A DNA stretch of 40,055 bases from Gemmatimonadaceae bacterium (GTDB lineage: Bacteria; Gemmatimonadota; Gemmatimonadetes; Gemmatimonadales; Gemmatimonadaceae): the NCBI GenBank assembly GCA_014379355.1, contig JACMLX010000200.1, positions 1-40,055 on the forward strand. The letters run 5' to 3'. The notes beneath the pieces are model-generated. The model searched no databases. It saw only the letters and a program-made list of their open reading frames with translations, and was not told the DNA's origin. Made by a program: the position numbers and the translations under genes. This document shows, piece after piece, positions 25,579 through 34,287 of this stretch; position 1 is the stretch's first letter; each line of letters begins with the position of its first letter.

Positions 25579-25583
25579 CGCCC

Positions 25584-27965
25584 TCACGGCACGGCGTCCG
25601 CCGCCCGTATCGGTCGCTTCTCTTCGAGCGTGTTGAGCACATCCCGCCAGGCGAACTTCCTGCCCGAGTGACGGACCCAGTAGTCCATCCACGCCATCTC
25701 GGCCGTCGCCTTCACCAGCTGGTTGCGCGCATCCGGGATGCCGTGTGTGCCGCCCGGATACACGAAGAACTCGGTCGGGACGCCGAGCCGCTTGAGCGCC
25801 ATGTGCAATCCCTCGCTCTCCGGACGCGGGACGCGCGGGTCACCATCGACGACGTGGATCATCGTCGGCGTCTTCGCGTTCTTGATGTAGGCCGCCGGCG
25901 ACTGCTTCCACCAGTGCTGCATGTCGTCCCAGTACATCTTGTCGCCGAGATACCACTGCCGGCCGCGCTGCGTGTCGCTCTCGCCGTACATCGAGATCCA
26001 GTTGTACACACCGGCGCCGGTGGAGATGGCCTTGAAGCGGTTGGTGTGCGTGAGGATCCAGTTCGACCAGTGACCGCCGGCACTCCACCCGAGCACCCCC
26101 ATCTGCGTGCTGTCGACGAGGCCCGTGCGGATCAGGTGGTCCACACCGGCCATGATGTCCTGGTAACCTTTTGTGAAATAATCACCCTGACTCTCGATCT
26201 CGAAGCGCTGGCCGTAATTGGTGGAGTTGCGGTAGTTCGGCATCAGCACCATGTAGCCGGCGCCCGCATACACCTGCGACCCGTAGCCGCCATTGAAGTT
26301 CAGCACATCCGCGGATTGCGGACCGCCGTGGATCGACACGATCAGCGGATACTTCGTCCCCGCCTGATATCCGATCGGCTTCACCAGCACGCCGCCCACG
26401 GGTGTACCACCCGCACCGCGCCACGTGATCTCCTCGACGGCGCCAAGTGCCAGTTCGCGCGTCCAGGGATTGGCGTCCGTCAGCTGCGTCCAGGCGCTGC
26501 GCTCGCCGAGCTGCGCGGCCGTCGCGACCGTGAAGATGGTTGACGGTGTCTGCGGATCACTGCGGGTGACGAAGATGCGATCCGATTCCTCGTCCTGCGA
26601 CGCACGCAGGCTGGCGCGATCGGCCGTCACCACGCGGACACGATCGGCGGCAACATCGAGGGCCGCCACCTGATCGGTGGCCTTGATGCCGACGTTGAAG
26701 TAGATGGTCGACGCGTCGGGCGACCAGAAGCCGATTGTCACCGGGCCATCGAACCCCGCGCCCAGCTTCCGGAATGCGGTGCCGCGAGCCTCGACCGCGC
26801 GCACGTACACGCGCAGGTTGTGCCGCATGACGAACGCGTCCGGCGCCGAGAACGCGACCGTGCGACTGTCCGGCGAGAAGCTGACGGCGCTTTCGGTGAT
26901 CTCCTTGTTCGTCGTCAATCGCTCGACCGTGCCGGACGCGACGCTCAGGAGATACACGTCCGCGAACTCGTTCTGTTCGAGGATGTTGCGCTCGTAGCGA
27001 TCGACGCTCAGGCCGTGGAATCCGATCCACTTCCCGTCCGGCGAGATCGTCATGTCACCGACGCTGTAGGTGGAATCACTCGTCATGCGCGTGGTACGCC
27101 GTCCGTCGAGATCGAGCGCCCACAGGCTGTAGAGCGGCGTCTCCATGTTGCGCACGCGGACATCGAACCGCTTGTCGAGGCGCGCCTTCTCGTCCGGATC
27201 GATCGTGTCGGCCGCCGCGAAATAGATGCGGCGGGAGTCCGGTGCGATGCGCCAGAGTCCGACACCAGTCGCGTGACGCGTGAGTTGCGTCGCACTCGCC
27301 ACCCCGCCGGCCACCAGCGCCGTCACCGGCACAGCGTACAACTGTTCCTGCGTAGCCGAACCGGAGCGGTAGATGAGCCAGCGTCCGTCGGGCGAGAACG
27401 CGAACGTGCTGACGCCGTCGCGCGCGTCGGTGATCCGGCGCGCTTCGCCGCCATCGGGCCGCATCATGAACAGCTGCATGCCGACGCCACCCGCTCCGCC
27501 ACCAGCTGCTGCGGGGAAATACGGCATGCCGGGACCGGACGTCGGCAGCGTGCTGCCGCGACTCGCTGCGGCGGCGCCAGCCGGCGGTGCATCACGATCC
27601 GAGAGGAACACGAAGAACTTTCCGTCACGCGCCCACGCGGGATTGGTCTCGTTCTTCTCGCGTGTGAACGTCAGCTGTCGGGTGCTCGCGACGCCTTGCG
27701 ACGTGGAGACCAGGTAGATGTCGGACTGTCGGCGCGCCTCCTTCCAGTCCGGCGTACTGACCGAGTACAGCGCCCACTTGCCATCGGGACTCGGCACGGC
27801 GGCGCTGAACTGTTTCATGTTCTGGGCATCGAGCCACGTCATCGGTCGTGGCGCATTCGCGGCCGTCGGCTGCTGTGCGACGAGCGGCAGCGGTGAGGCG
27901 ATCAGTCCGGCCGAGGAGAGCGTCAGGAGGGTGACTCGACGCAGCAGGAGACTCGGGAAAGGCAT
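25584..27965 (-). CDS. exported S9 family (prolyl oligopeptidase-type) peptidase
   Basis: A protein of 793 residues with an N-terminal signal (about 1-31, ending PLPLVAQQ). Residues about 40-500 form a seven-bladed propeller with repeated SPDGKW and SPDSR motifs; the rest is an alpha/beta-hydrolase domain. The triad is visible: Ser628 in GWSAGG, Asp709 in VVDGDPRVP and His741 in GGTHGI. Relatives cleave short peptides, mainly dipeptidyl- or acylaminoacyl-type activity, in the periplasm. An insert rich in Gly/Ala (about residues 135-160) lies in the propeller. The gene is divergent from the HNH gene; the 230-base gap between them shows no strong promoter, only a weak GATAGT at about 28132. Confidence 0.93.
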   Translation of the reverse strand: MPFPSLLLRRVTLLTLSSAGLIASPLPLVAQQPTAANAPRPMTWLDAQNMKQFSAAVPSPDGKWALYSVSTPDWKEARRQSDIYLVSTSQGVASTRQLTFTREKNETNPAWARDGKFFVFLSDRDAPPAGAAAASRGSTLPTSGPGMPYFPAAAGGGAGGVGMQLFMMRPDGGEARRITDARDGVSTFAFSPDGRWLIYRSGSATQEQLYAVPVTALVAGGVASATQLTRHATGVGLWRIAPDSRRIYFAAADTIDPDEKARLDKRFDVRVRNMETPLYSLWALDLDGRRTTRMTSDSTYSVGDMTISPDGKWIGFHGLSVDRYERNILEQNEFADVYLLSVASGTVERLTTNKEITESAVSFSPDSRTVAFSAPDAFVMRHNLRVYVRAVEARGTAFRKLGAGFDGPVTIGFWSPDASTIYFNVGIKATDQVAALDVAADRVRVVTADRASLRASQDEESDRIFVTRSDPQTPSTIFTVATAAQLGERSAWTQLTDANPWTRELALGAVEEITWRGAGGTPVGGVLVKPIGYQAGTKYPLIVSIHGGPQSADVLNFNGGYGSQVYAGAGYMVLMPNYRNSTNYGQRFEIESQGDYFTKGYQDIMAGVDHLIRTGLVDSTQMGVLGWSAGGHWSNWILTHTNRFKAISTGAGVYNWISMYGESDTQRGRQWYLGDKMYWDDMQHWWKQSPAAYIKNAKTPTMIHVVDGDPRVPRPESEGLHMALKRLGVPTEFFVYPGGTHGIPDARNQLVKATAEMAWMDYWVRHSGRKFAWRDVLNTLEEKRPIRAADAVP

Positions 27966-28195
27966 CGGCGGGTGGGCGAGTATGGGTGTCGAGCGGCGAA
28001 AGCGTCGAAAAGTCGGCCGGATTCGCTACGCGCCGACGCCATGCGTCGTTGCGCGACCCTCGTCGAGCCGTGGGGCGGCGAACGGCGCGCCGGCACCGGG
28101 CCGTTGGGGTGACGCAATTTCTTCACGCGAGCGGATAGTTTGTGGTGCACCCGCGTCCACATCGAATCGTCGGGTCTGGCCCGCTCACTCTTTTT

Positions 28196-28684
28196 ATGCC
28201 CGCACGCCCGACGAAGACGTCGTCCTCCGCCAAGAAATCCACAGCCAGCGTCCGGACGTCGAGATCCCCGAGACGGACCGGTGGTCAGGGCGATTCCGCG
28301 CTGTCGTCCATGCCCACCGGTCGGGCGGCGTATGCCGACACGCGAAAGTGGCTCGTCGCACAGCACGGTCTCACATGCGCATACTGTGCGCGCAAGGTCA
28401 CCGCTCGTGGGCTGACGCTCGATCACGTCGCACCGCGCCGCGGCATGACCGCCTACGACCGGCGCGACAACCTCGTGCTGTGCTGTCTTGCGTGCAACAT
28501 CGAAAAGGCCGACAAGACCACGATGGCGTGGCTTCTGGCAAAGCGCAGCCGGGCGGTGAACCTGATCCGGTTCGGCACGCATCTCAGCCAGCAGCTGGTT
28601 GAGATGGCGCACGACCTGGCAGGACCGGGGGGAGTCGCGCTGGCAGCGCGGCTGTCGGATCCGGATTATCCATATTCGGACTGA
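28196..28684 (+). CDS. HNH endonuclease domain protein
   Basis: A protein of 162 residues from ATG 28196; the frame is open further up, but the extra residues are not domain-like. The first 45 residues are basic, Ser/Thr-rich and probably disordered. The HNH domain spans about 50-110: Cys61-x-x-Cys64 (CAYC), the LDHV motif with Asp76-His77, DNLV with Asn92, then C-L-A-C-N and Lys104 (CLACNIEKADK). The zinc and metal positions are all present. It resembles short stand-alone HNH proteins found in many genomes, with no restriction or phage genes around it. The biological target is unknown. Confidence 0.88.
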   Translation: MPARPTKTSSSAKKSTASVRTSRSPRRTGGQGDSALSSMPTGRAAYADTRKWLVAQHGLTCAYCARKVTARGLTLDHVAPRRGMTAYDRRDNLVLCCLACNIEKADKTTMAWLLAKRSRAVNLIRFGTHLSQQLVEMAHDLAGPGGVALAARLSDPDYPYSD

Positions 28685-28786
28685 GGGCGGCGCTTCCGCA
28701 TCATTGACGCTGCAGTGCAGCGCCGCACACTTCGTCCATTCACCGAACGACGCCGGCACACATCCAACAACTCGAACTTTACAAAG

Positions 28787-29545
28787 ATGACGGTGACAGA
28801 CGCGCGTTCAGGGCAACCGATTCGAAAAGGCAGGCTGGGGCGCGTCGGATACAGCATTGCGTGCCTCGGGTGGCGTGGTGCGCTGGCGGAGCTGGCCAAG
28901 CGTCCGGACAGCCCGGAGACTGACGCAGAATTCGACGCCATGCATGGCACGAACACGGCCGGCTCGGTCGAGCCGGCCGATCTCGGCATTCGGGATGCCG
29001 ACACCGTGAGGAAGGCGATCCGCTACCTGCCCTCCCCGCTGCGGGTCACGTCGTGGATGCTGAACGAAATCGGCGTCGACCCGGCACGGTGCTCGTTCGT
29101 CGACATCGGCTGCGGCAAGGGGCGCGTGCTGCTGGTCGCTGCGGAGCGACCGTTCCGGCACATCGCCGGCGTTGAAATCTCCACCGAACTGGCGGACATC
29201 GCGCGATTGAATACGCAGCGGTACAGGCCAGCTTCGAGCCGGGTTGGCGCCATCGCCGTGTCCAACAGCGATGCGCGCGACTTCGAGATGCCGTCCGGTG
29301 ATCTCCTGATCCACATGTACCATCCGTTCGATCCCGCGATCAGCGCCGCGGTTTTCGCCCGACTCGCCACGTCTGCCGACGCTCGGCCTCGTCGGGTCAG
29401 CGTCGCGTACCTGACGTACACACACTCGGTTCCGGCAGTCGCCGAGATGTTCTCTGCCATCGGCTGGCTGCGGCTGGTGCGGTACGAGGAATCGATCAGC
29501 GGCCGATACAACTGGCTTTTCTACGACGGTTCGACGCCCGGATAG
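28787..29545 (+). CDS. class I SAM-dependent methyltransferase
   Basis: A protein of 252 residues from ATG 28787. Motif I, VDIGCGKGR (105-113), and the following acidic residue Glu130 (GVEIS) bind S-adenosylmethionine. The post-motif IV segment is LLIHMYHPFDP, where DNA methyltransferases would have an NPPY-type motif, so a small-molecule or protein substrate is more likely. The N-terminal 90 residues, with ELAKRPDSPETDAEFDAMHG, resemble a cap found in related uncharacterised proteins. It lies 102 bases after the HNH gene in the same direction, but I see no evidence that they work together. A terminator-like hairpin follows. Confidence 0.88.
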   Translation: MTVTDARSGQPIRKGRLGRVGYSIACLGWRGALAELAKRPDSPETDAEFDAMHGTNTAGSVEPADLGIRDADTVRKAIRYLPSPLRVTSWMLNEIGVDPARCSFVDIGCGKGRVLLVAAERPFRHIAGVEISTELADIARLNTQRYRPASSRVGAIAVSNSDARDFEMPSGDLLIHMYHPFDPAISAAVFARLATSADARPRRVSVAYLTYTHSVPAVAEMFSAIGWLRLVRYEESISGRYNWLFYDGSTPG

Positions 29546-29550
29546 GCGTC

Positions 29551-29569
29551 GCTCCCGAGCGTCGGGAGC
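29551..29569. terminator. bidirectional terminator hairpin
   Basis: GCTCCCGA (29551-29558) and TCGGGAGC (29562-29569) form a perfect 8-bp stem with a 3-base loop in the 35-base gap between two convergent stops (29545 and 29581). The position fits a shared terminator; there is no T tract. Confidence 0.55.
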
Positions 29570-29580
29570 CAACTGGACGT

Positions 29581-30462
29581 CTACTTCTTCGTCAGCTCCT
29601 CGAACACCGCCCGCACGAACCGATCGTGCCCGCCCGGCCACTCCGTCGCGTACTCGGACGACACCTTCATGGCCAGCACCTGCTCGACCGTCTTGCCGGC
29701 GCGCACTTCCGCCTGCACTCGGCCGCGCACCGCGTACACGGCATCGCGCCATGCCTTCAGGCGATTGCGATCGGTGACGCGTCCATGGCCCGGCACGATC
29801 TGCGTCTGCGCAGTCGTCATGGCGTAGACCATGTCGGCCGCCGTGATCACACCATTCACGGAACCGCCACTCGAGAGATCGATGAAGGGCAAGCCGGTGT
29901 TGTTGAAGGCATCGCCCATGTGCACGACGTTCGCCTTCATGAAATACACGATCGCATCGCCGTCCGTGTGCGCCGGACTGACATGTGTGATCGCGATCGA
30001 ATCGCCATTGACGTGAAATGTGACGCCGTCGGTGAACGTGATGACGGGCAACGCCGCATGCGGCGCGGCCGGCTGCCGCTGATTCATCGCGGCGACGAAC
30101 TGCCCCGTCGACATCCGCTTGCGGACATTGTCCTGCGCCACGATCACCGCACCGGCGTTGCCGAAATTTTCGTTGCCGCCGGTGTGGTCGCCATGCAGGT
30201 GTGTGTTGATCACGAACTTCACCGGCTTGTCCGTCAGCGTCCTGATGGCCGCCACGATCTTCGGCGTCAGCGGCGCGAACTGATCGTCGACGATGAACGT
30301 GCCATCCGGCCCTGACGAAACGCCGATATTGCCACCCGCGCCGAAGAGCACGTGCAGGCCGGGCGCGAGCTGCTGCGTCCGCACTTGCACGGTGTCGAAG
30401 TTGGTCTGGGCAGACAGGGTCGTGGAGAGTCCGACGATGGCAAGCGCAACGAGTGATCGCAT
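29581..30462 (-). CDS. exported MBL-fold metallo-hydrolase
   Basis: A protein of 293 residues from ATG 30462, chosen for its signal peptide (RSLVALAIVGLSTTLSAQ). The metal motif THLHGDH is at 87-93, with further ligands in PAHTDGDAIVYF, HMGDAF and the late VPGHG. The set of His and Asp ligands fits a two-zinc metallo-beta-lactamase fold. Subfamilies with export signals include B-class lactamases and quinoprotein-relay hydrolases; the sequence does not single one out. The spacing to the DUF4175 stop is 127 bases with a small hairpin between, so it may have its own transcript. Likely periplasmic. Confidence 0.88.
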   Translation of the reverse strand: MRSLVALAIVGLSTTLSAQTNFDTVQVRTQQLAPGLHVLFGAGGNIGVSSGPDGTFIVDDQFAPLTPKIVAAIRTLTDKPVKFVINTHLHGDHTGGNENFGNAGAVIVAQDNVRKRMSTGQFVAAMNQRQPAAPHAALPVITFTDGVTFHVNGDSIAITHVSPAHTDGDAIVYFMKANVVHMGDAFNNTGLPFIDLSSGGSVNGVITAADMVYAMTTAQTQIVPGHGRVTDRNRLKAWRDAVYAVRGRVQAEVRAGKTVEQVLAMKVSSEYATEWPGGHDRFVRAVFEELTKK

Positions 30463-30506
30463 CGATGGGGCGGTGGGTGGTGGAAATGCGCTACGCGGTA
30501 CGCGCC

Positions 30507-30528
30507 ACGCCACGAAACTGTGTGGCGT
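30507..30528 (-). terminator. possible terminator after the DUF4175 operon
   Basis: ACGCCAC (30507-30513) and GTGGCGT (30522-30528) form a 7-bp stem with an 8-base loop, 61 bases after the DUF4175 stop on the minus strand. It lacks a T tract and is only moderately strong. Confidence 0.3.
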
Positions 30529-30589
30529 ACACAGGTCACGCCACCGCTCGTCGATTGCGTGGAGCCCACCACAATGGCTCGGCGCGCGC

Positions 30590-33500
30590 TTACGGCTTTT
30601 TCGCCAGCGACTTGAAGTACTCGTTCACCATTTCGCGGTACTGCGCGGGGACCCCTTCACCACCACCGAGCACCGGCCCGCCGGTTTCAGCGCTGCCGAT
30701 CTTGCGCCGCAGCGCAAACTCGAAGGACTGCATCGACTCGATCACGCCTGCGCGCAGCTGCTGCAATGCCTTTTCGTCGCCGAGGACTGCGGCACCGTCA
30801 AGCGCTCCGAGACGTGCGATGGCACGATCCAGTTCACGCGTGTCCACCCCTGTTCCGGCGACGGCGCGACGGAGCTCCTGCGCTGCTTCACGACGCGCGC
30901 GTAGTTCACGTGACAGCTGCCGCGCCTCCTCGACGGTGAATGATTCGCCGCCATTCATTCGACCCGGCCCGCCCTGTCCCGCGCCGCCTTGCTGACCGCC
31001 GGCACGCGTCCCGCCATCGTCCCCGGGCTGTCCTTGTCCCTGCCCCGAGCCTTGTCCTTGTCCCTGACCGGAGCCCTGTCCTTGTCCGGTTCCCTGCCCC
31101 TGCCCGGAGCCTTGTCCCTGACCAGTGCCTTGACCCTGTCCAGCACCTTGACCTTGTCCTTGTCCCTGCGCCTGGCCCTTACCCTGCCCTTGACCGGCTG
31201 CGGACCCGCCCTGACCCTGCCCCTGGCCTTGCCCGCTGCCCTGACCACGTTGCGACGGCTTCGACCCGGCCTCTGACGCACCTGCCCCTCGCTGCCCGTT
31301 GCGCGAGGCCCCGTTCTGCGCGCGATCACGCAACCGATCGTCGAGTGAGCTGAGCCCGCGAACCAGATCACGGGCCTGTGCCAACGCACGCGACGATTTC
31401 TGCGCCGAGTCACGGCCGGCCACGGCCGCTCCGGCGGCGCTGTTCACGCGACGTTCGAGACTGTCGAGATCCTGCTGAATCGACCGTTCGAAACGCTGTG
31501 CATACTCATTCGACCCGCCGTTGCGCAGCACGTCGCGCGAGTACCGGATCTTGTCACCGAGGCGCGACTCACGAATCGCCTCGGCAGCGGCCTGCGATTC
31601 ACGCGCAGCGCGCGGATTCGTCTGGCGATTCTCACGCGCAAGGCGATCGAGATCACTGGCCAATGCCTTCACGCGCTCCTCCATGCCCGTCTTGCGCTCA
31701 TCGAGGCGACGCTGCCGCTCGGCGCGATCCGCTCCGGCGCTGGCCAGCTGCTCGACATCGCGCTGCACACCGCGCTGTTCCTCTGCCAGCGCACGCGCAC
31801 GAGCCGTCGCGTCGCTGAGGCCCGCACCGGCCGCCTGATCACGCGAGTTCTCGAGTGCCTTGCGCGCCGACTCGAGTCGATCAGCCGCAGCCTGCCCGGC
31901 GCCTGCGCCACCTGACGCTGCGGATCTGCGCATCGACTCTGCCGCGCGCTTCATCTCCTGCGCCGTCGACTCCAGGTCCTTCGACTGCTGTTCGCGCGCC
32001 AGCCGCTCGAGCTGGCGCGCTGCAGCTTCCGTTTCCTCTGCGAGCTGACGCTGGGATCCGCCACCGGTGCCGCCGCCCTGCTGCTGCGCGCGCTGTCGCG
32101 CGAGTTCCTGCTGCTGCCGCGCTGCAAGCTGCTTCAATCGCTCGAGCGTTTCGTCGGTCTTCTGTGCGCCGCCCTGCTCGCGCGAGCGCTGAACCTGATC
32201 GTACTGATTGCGCATCTTGTCGGTCTCGAGCTCGAGCAGATCGGCCAGGTCGGACGCGTTGGCGCCACCACCGCCACCGCCGCCGCCACCTTGCTGCTGC
32301 ATGCTCACCTGCACTTCACGGAACGCCGCCTCGGCTTTCTCGAGCCATTGGAGTGCACGCTGCTCCGGGGCCAGCGCGTCGCTGGTCCGGCCCTGCACCA
32401 GCAGCTCTTCTGCGGCCTTCATCTCCGTTGCCGCTTTCGGAAGCACGTCGGCGAGAATGCGGAAGCTCGTATCGGCGGCCTGCGCTGCCGGTCGTGCGAC
32501 GCGCTTTTGCAGCGCTGCCAACTCCTCTCGCAAGCGACCCTGTGACAACAGCAACGTGCTGATGTCTCCACGCAGCGTGGACGGCGACGTCGTGGCCCGA
32601 TCACGCTCGGTCTTGAACGTCGCAGCGACGATGTCACGCTGACGCTGCACGAGCGATCCCGGATTCATCTCCTGCTCGCCGCCACCACCGCCTCCGCCAC
32701 CCTGCTGGTTCTGCTTGTACTCGCGGCTGAATGGGCGGATGGTGAGAAACTGGATGTCGCTGCCGCCCGACTTCGGACCGGGCCGTTGGTCGTTGTCGAG
32801 CGCGCGAGCGTAGTAACTGACGACGTCGCCCGCGGTGAGATTCATCTCCTCGAGGAACAGCGTGTGTGACGCGATGACCTCACGCGGCCGGACGCCGGCG
32901 CCCTCAGACAGCGTGATCGATCGCTCGTCGCCGCCATTGACGCGATAGACCAGCTCCAGTTTCCCGACGCCATAGTCGTCCGATGCTTCCGCCTCGATCA
33001 GCACTTCGTCGACGCTCGTCGGGCGCAGATCACGGCCGGGCTGCTTGATTCGCACGGTCGGTGCCGCGTCGTCGAGTGCATCGACGGCGTATTCCACGGT
33101 TCCACGCACGACCGTGCCATCGACGGCCCTCAATTCGACACGATAGAAGCCATCGCGCCGCACACTCAGACGCGCCGTCACGGTGGAGTCGTCGAGCCGC
33201 GCCAGCGGCACGATGGCGCCGTCGTCGAAGATAAGTGAACCACCGGAGACCGGTCGCGTCGCGAACACACGCAGCACCGCCGTCGTTCCGCCTGGCGCGG
33301 CGATGTCGCCGCCATCGTCGGTGATCTCGGGCGACAGATTCATGTACGGCGGATACCGCAGCTCGACACCGATGCGCTCGACGCCCGGCAGGTCCTTGAC
33401 CGTCAGTCGCCCCGTGACCGATCGCACGCCGCCAGCCTCCGCGTAGTACTCGGCATCCTCCGCGACGTCGAGCAGTCGCACGACGAATGTGCCGGCCTTT

Positions 33501-34243
33501 GCGCCGATGCCCATCGGGACACGATCCCACTCTGCACTGGATCCGCGTCGAACCATCAACCCGACCGCTTCACTCTGGAAGCCGGCGAGTGACGCCGCGA
33601 GCTGCACGTCACTGCCACGCGCAACGACGAGTGATTGCGGTTCGAGTGCGATCGTGTACACCGGCGACGCGGCGGCGTCCTTCCAGGGCGACAGCAGCCG
33701 CATGGCTCCGGTGCGGAGGAATGCCGGACCGAGCACGAATGCGACAGACGCGATCGCGGCCACAGCCAGCGCGATCGAAAGCGCTCGCAGTGTCGTCGGT
33801 CGCTCGAGAAGCGGAACGGTCGGCGAAGTGCCGAGTCGTCGCGTGGCGTCGGCAACCAACCCGCGTTCGAGCATCGCCGAGTGGCCGGTATCGCCCTGTG
33901 CCCTGAGCGTGACGGCGGTGAGCACGGCGCCACCAAGTTGCGGCACGCGTTCCTCGAGATAGAGCGCGAGCCGATCATCCGGCAAGCGACGCACGAGCGG
34001 CCACGCGATCCAGCGTCCGACGACGATCGTCGTCACGAACGCGAGCACGACGCGCGCGGTCGTGATCGCGTTCACCGAGAATTTCGCCGCCTCGAGTGCG
34101 AGCGAGCCGAGGGTGAGCACCAGTACGACGGCGCAGACAGTGACTGCCATTCCGACGGCGACGTGTCGCAACCGCCAGCGCCGACGCGCCCGCTGCAGCA
34201 GCGGTGCGAGTGCGGTCGGGGAATGCAAGCGCGGTGCGGTCAT
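30590..34243 (-). CDS. DUF4175-type membrane protein with a Gly-Gln repeat tail
   Basis: A protein of 1217 residues from ATG 34243. It has two membrane helices near the N-terminus (about 28-80) and a third at about 152-175. Then comes a periplasmic beta-rich region (about 200-510), followed by a long, charged, Gln/Glu/Arg-rich coiled-coil region (about 560-960) with several poly-Gly runs. A low-complexity Gly-Gln tract follows at about 995-1075, and a helical end (SFTVEEARQLSRELRARRE). The architecture matches DUF4175 proteins that accompany MoxR/DUF58/BatA clusters. Function is unknown; a structural or scaffolding role in the envelope is plausible. It starts 44 bases after the BatA/VWA stop. 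Confidence 0.82.
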   Translation of the reverse strand: MTAPRLHSPTALAPLLQRARRRWRLRHVAVGMAVTVCAVVLVLTLGSLALEAAKFSVNAITTARVVLAFVTTIVVGRWIAWPLVRRLPDDRLALYLEERVPQLGGAVLTAVTLRAQGDTGHSAMLERGLVADATRRLGTSPTVPLLERPTTLRALSIALAVAAIASVAFVLGPAFLRTGAMRLLSPWKDAAASPVYTIALEPQSLVVARGSDVQLAASLAGFQSEAVGLMVRRGSSAEWDRVPMGIGAKAGTFVVRLLDVAEDAEYYAEAGGVRSVTGRLTVKDLPGVERIGVELRYPPYMNLSPEITDDGGDIAAPGGTTAVLRVFATRPVSGGSLIFDDGAIVPLARLDDSTVTARLSVRRDGFYRVELRAVDGTVVRGTVEYAVDALDDAAPTVRIKQPGRDLRPTSVDEVLIEAEASDDYGVGKLELVYRVNGGDERSITLSEGAGVRPREVIASHTLFLEEMNLTAGDVVSYYARALDNDQRPGPKSGGSDIQFLTIRPFSREYKQNQQGGGGGGGGEQEMNPGSLVQRQRDIVAATFKTERDRATTSPSTLRGDISTLLLSQGRLREELAALQKRVARPAAQAADTSFRILADVLPKAATEMKAAEELLVQGRTSDALAPEQRALQWLEKAEAAFREVQVSMQQQGGGGGGGGGANASDLADLLELETDKMRNQYDQVQRSREQGGAQKTDETLERLKQLAARQQQELARQRAQQQGGGTGGGSQRQLAEETEAAARQLERLAREQQSKDLESTAQEMKRAAESMRRSAASGGAGAGQAAADRLESARKALENSRDQAAGAGLSDATARARALAEEQRGVQRDVEQLASAGADRAERQRRLDERKTGMEERVKALASDLDRLARENRQTNPRAARESQAAAEAIRESRLGDKIRYSRDVLRNGGSNEYAQRFERSIQQDLDSLERRVNSAAGAAVAGRDSAQKSSRALAQARDLVRGLSSLDDRLRDRAQNGASRNGQRGAGASEAGSKPSQRGQGSGQGQGQGQGGSAAGQGQGKGQAQGQGQGQGAGQGQGTGQGQGSGQGQGTGQGQGSGQGQGQGSGQGQGQPGDDGGTRAGGQQGGAGQGGPGRMNGGESFTVEEARQLSRELRARREAAQELRRAVAGTGVDTRELDRAIARLGALDGAAVLGDEKALQQLRAGVIESMQSFEFALRRKIGSAETGGPVLGGGEGVPAQYREMVNEYFKSLAKKP
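31023..31256 (-). repeat. in-frame Gly-Gln tandem repeat in the DUF4175 gene
   Basis: About 230 bases of degenerate 6- and 12-base units; on the plus strand they read as variants of CCTTGTCCCTG. They encode about 75 residues of GQGQG(S/T/A) type. All units are multiples of three, so the frame is kept. Such tracts vary in length by slippage. Confidence 0.8.
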
Positions 34244-34287
34244 GGCAGTCGCCTCCGGTCGGCGTCCGGTGAGGTGTGCACCATATG

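Noticed and set aside
28196..29545. HNH nuclease plus methyltransferase as a restriction-modification pair
   Set aside because: The methyltransferase lacks an NPPY-type motif and has MYHPF instead; spacing is 102 bases and there is no specificity domain.
31023..31256. Short repeats that could be read as a CRISPR array
   Set aside because: Units are 6-12 bases without spacers, all in frame, and encode a Gly-Gln tract inside a real gene.
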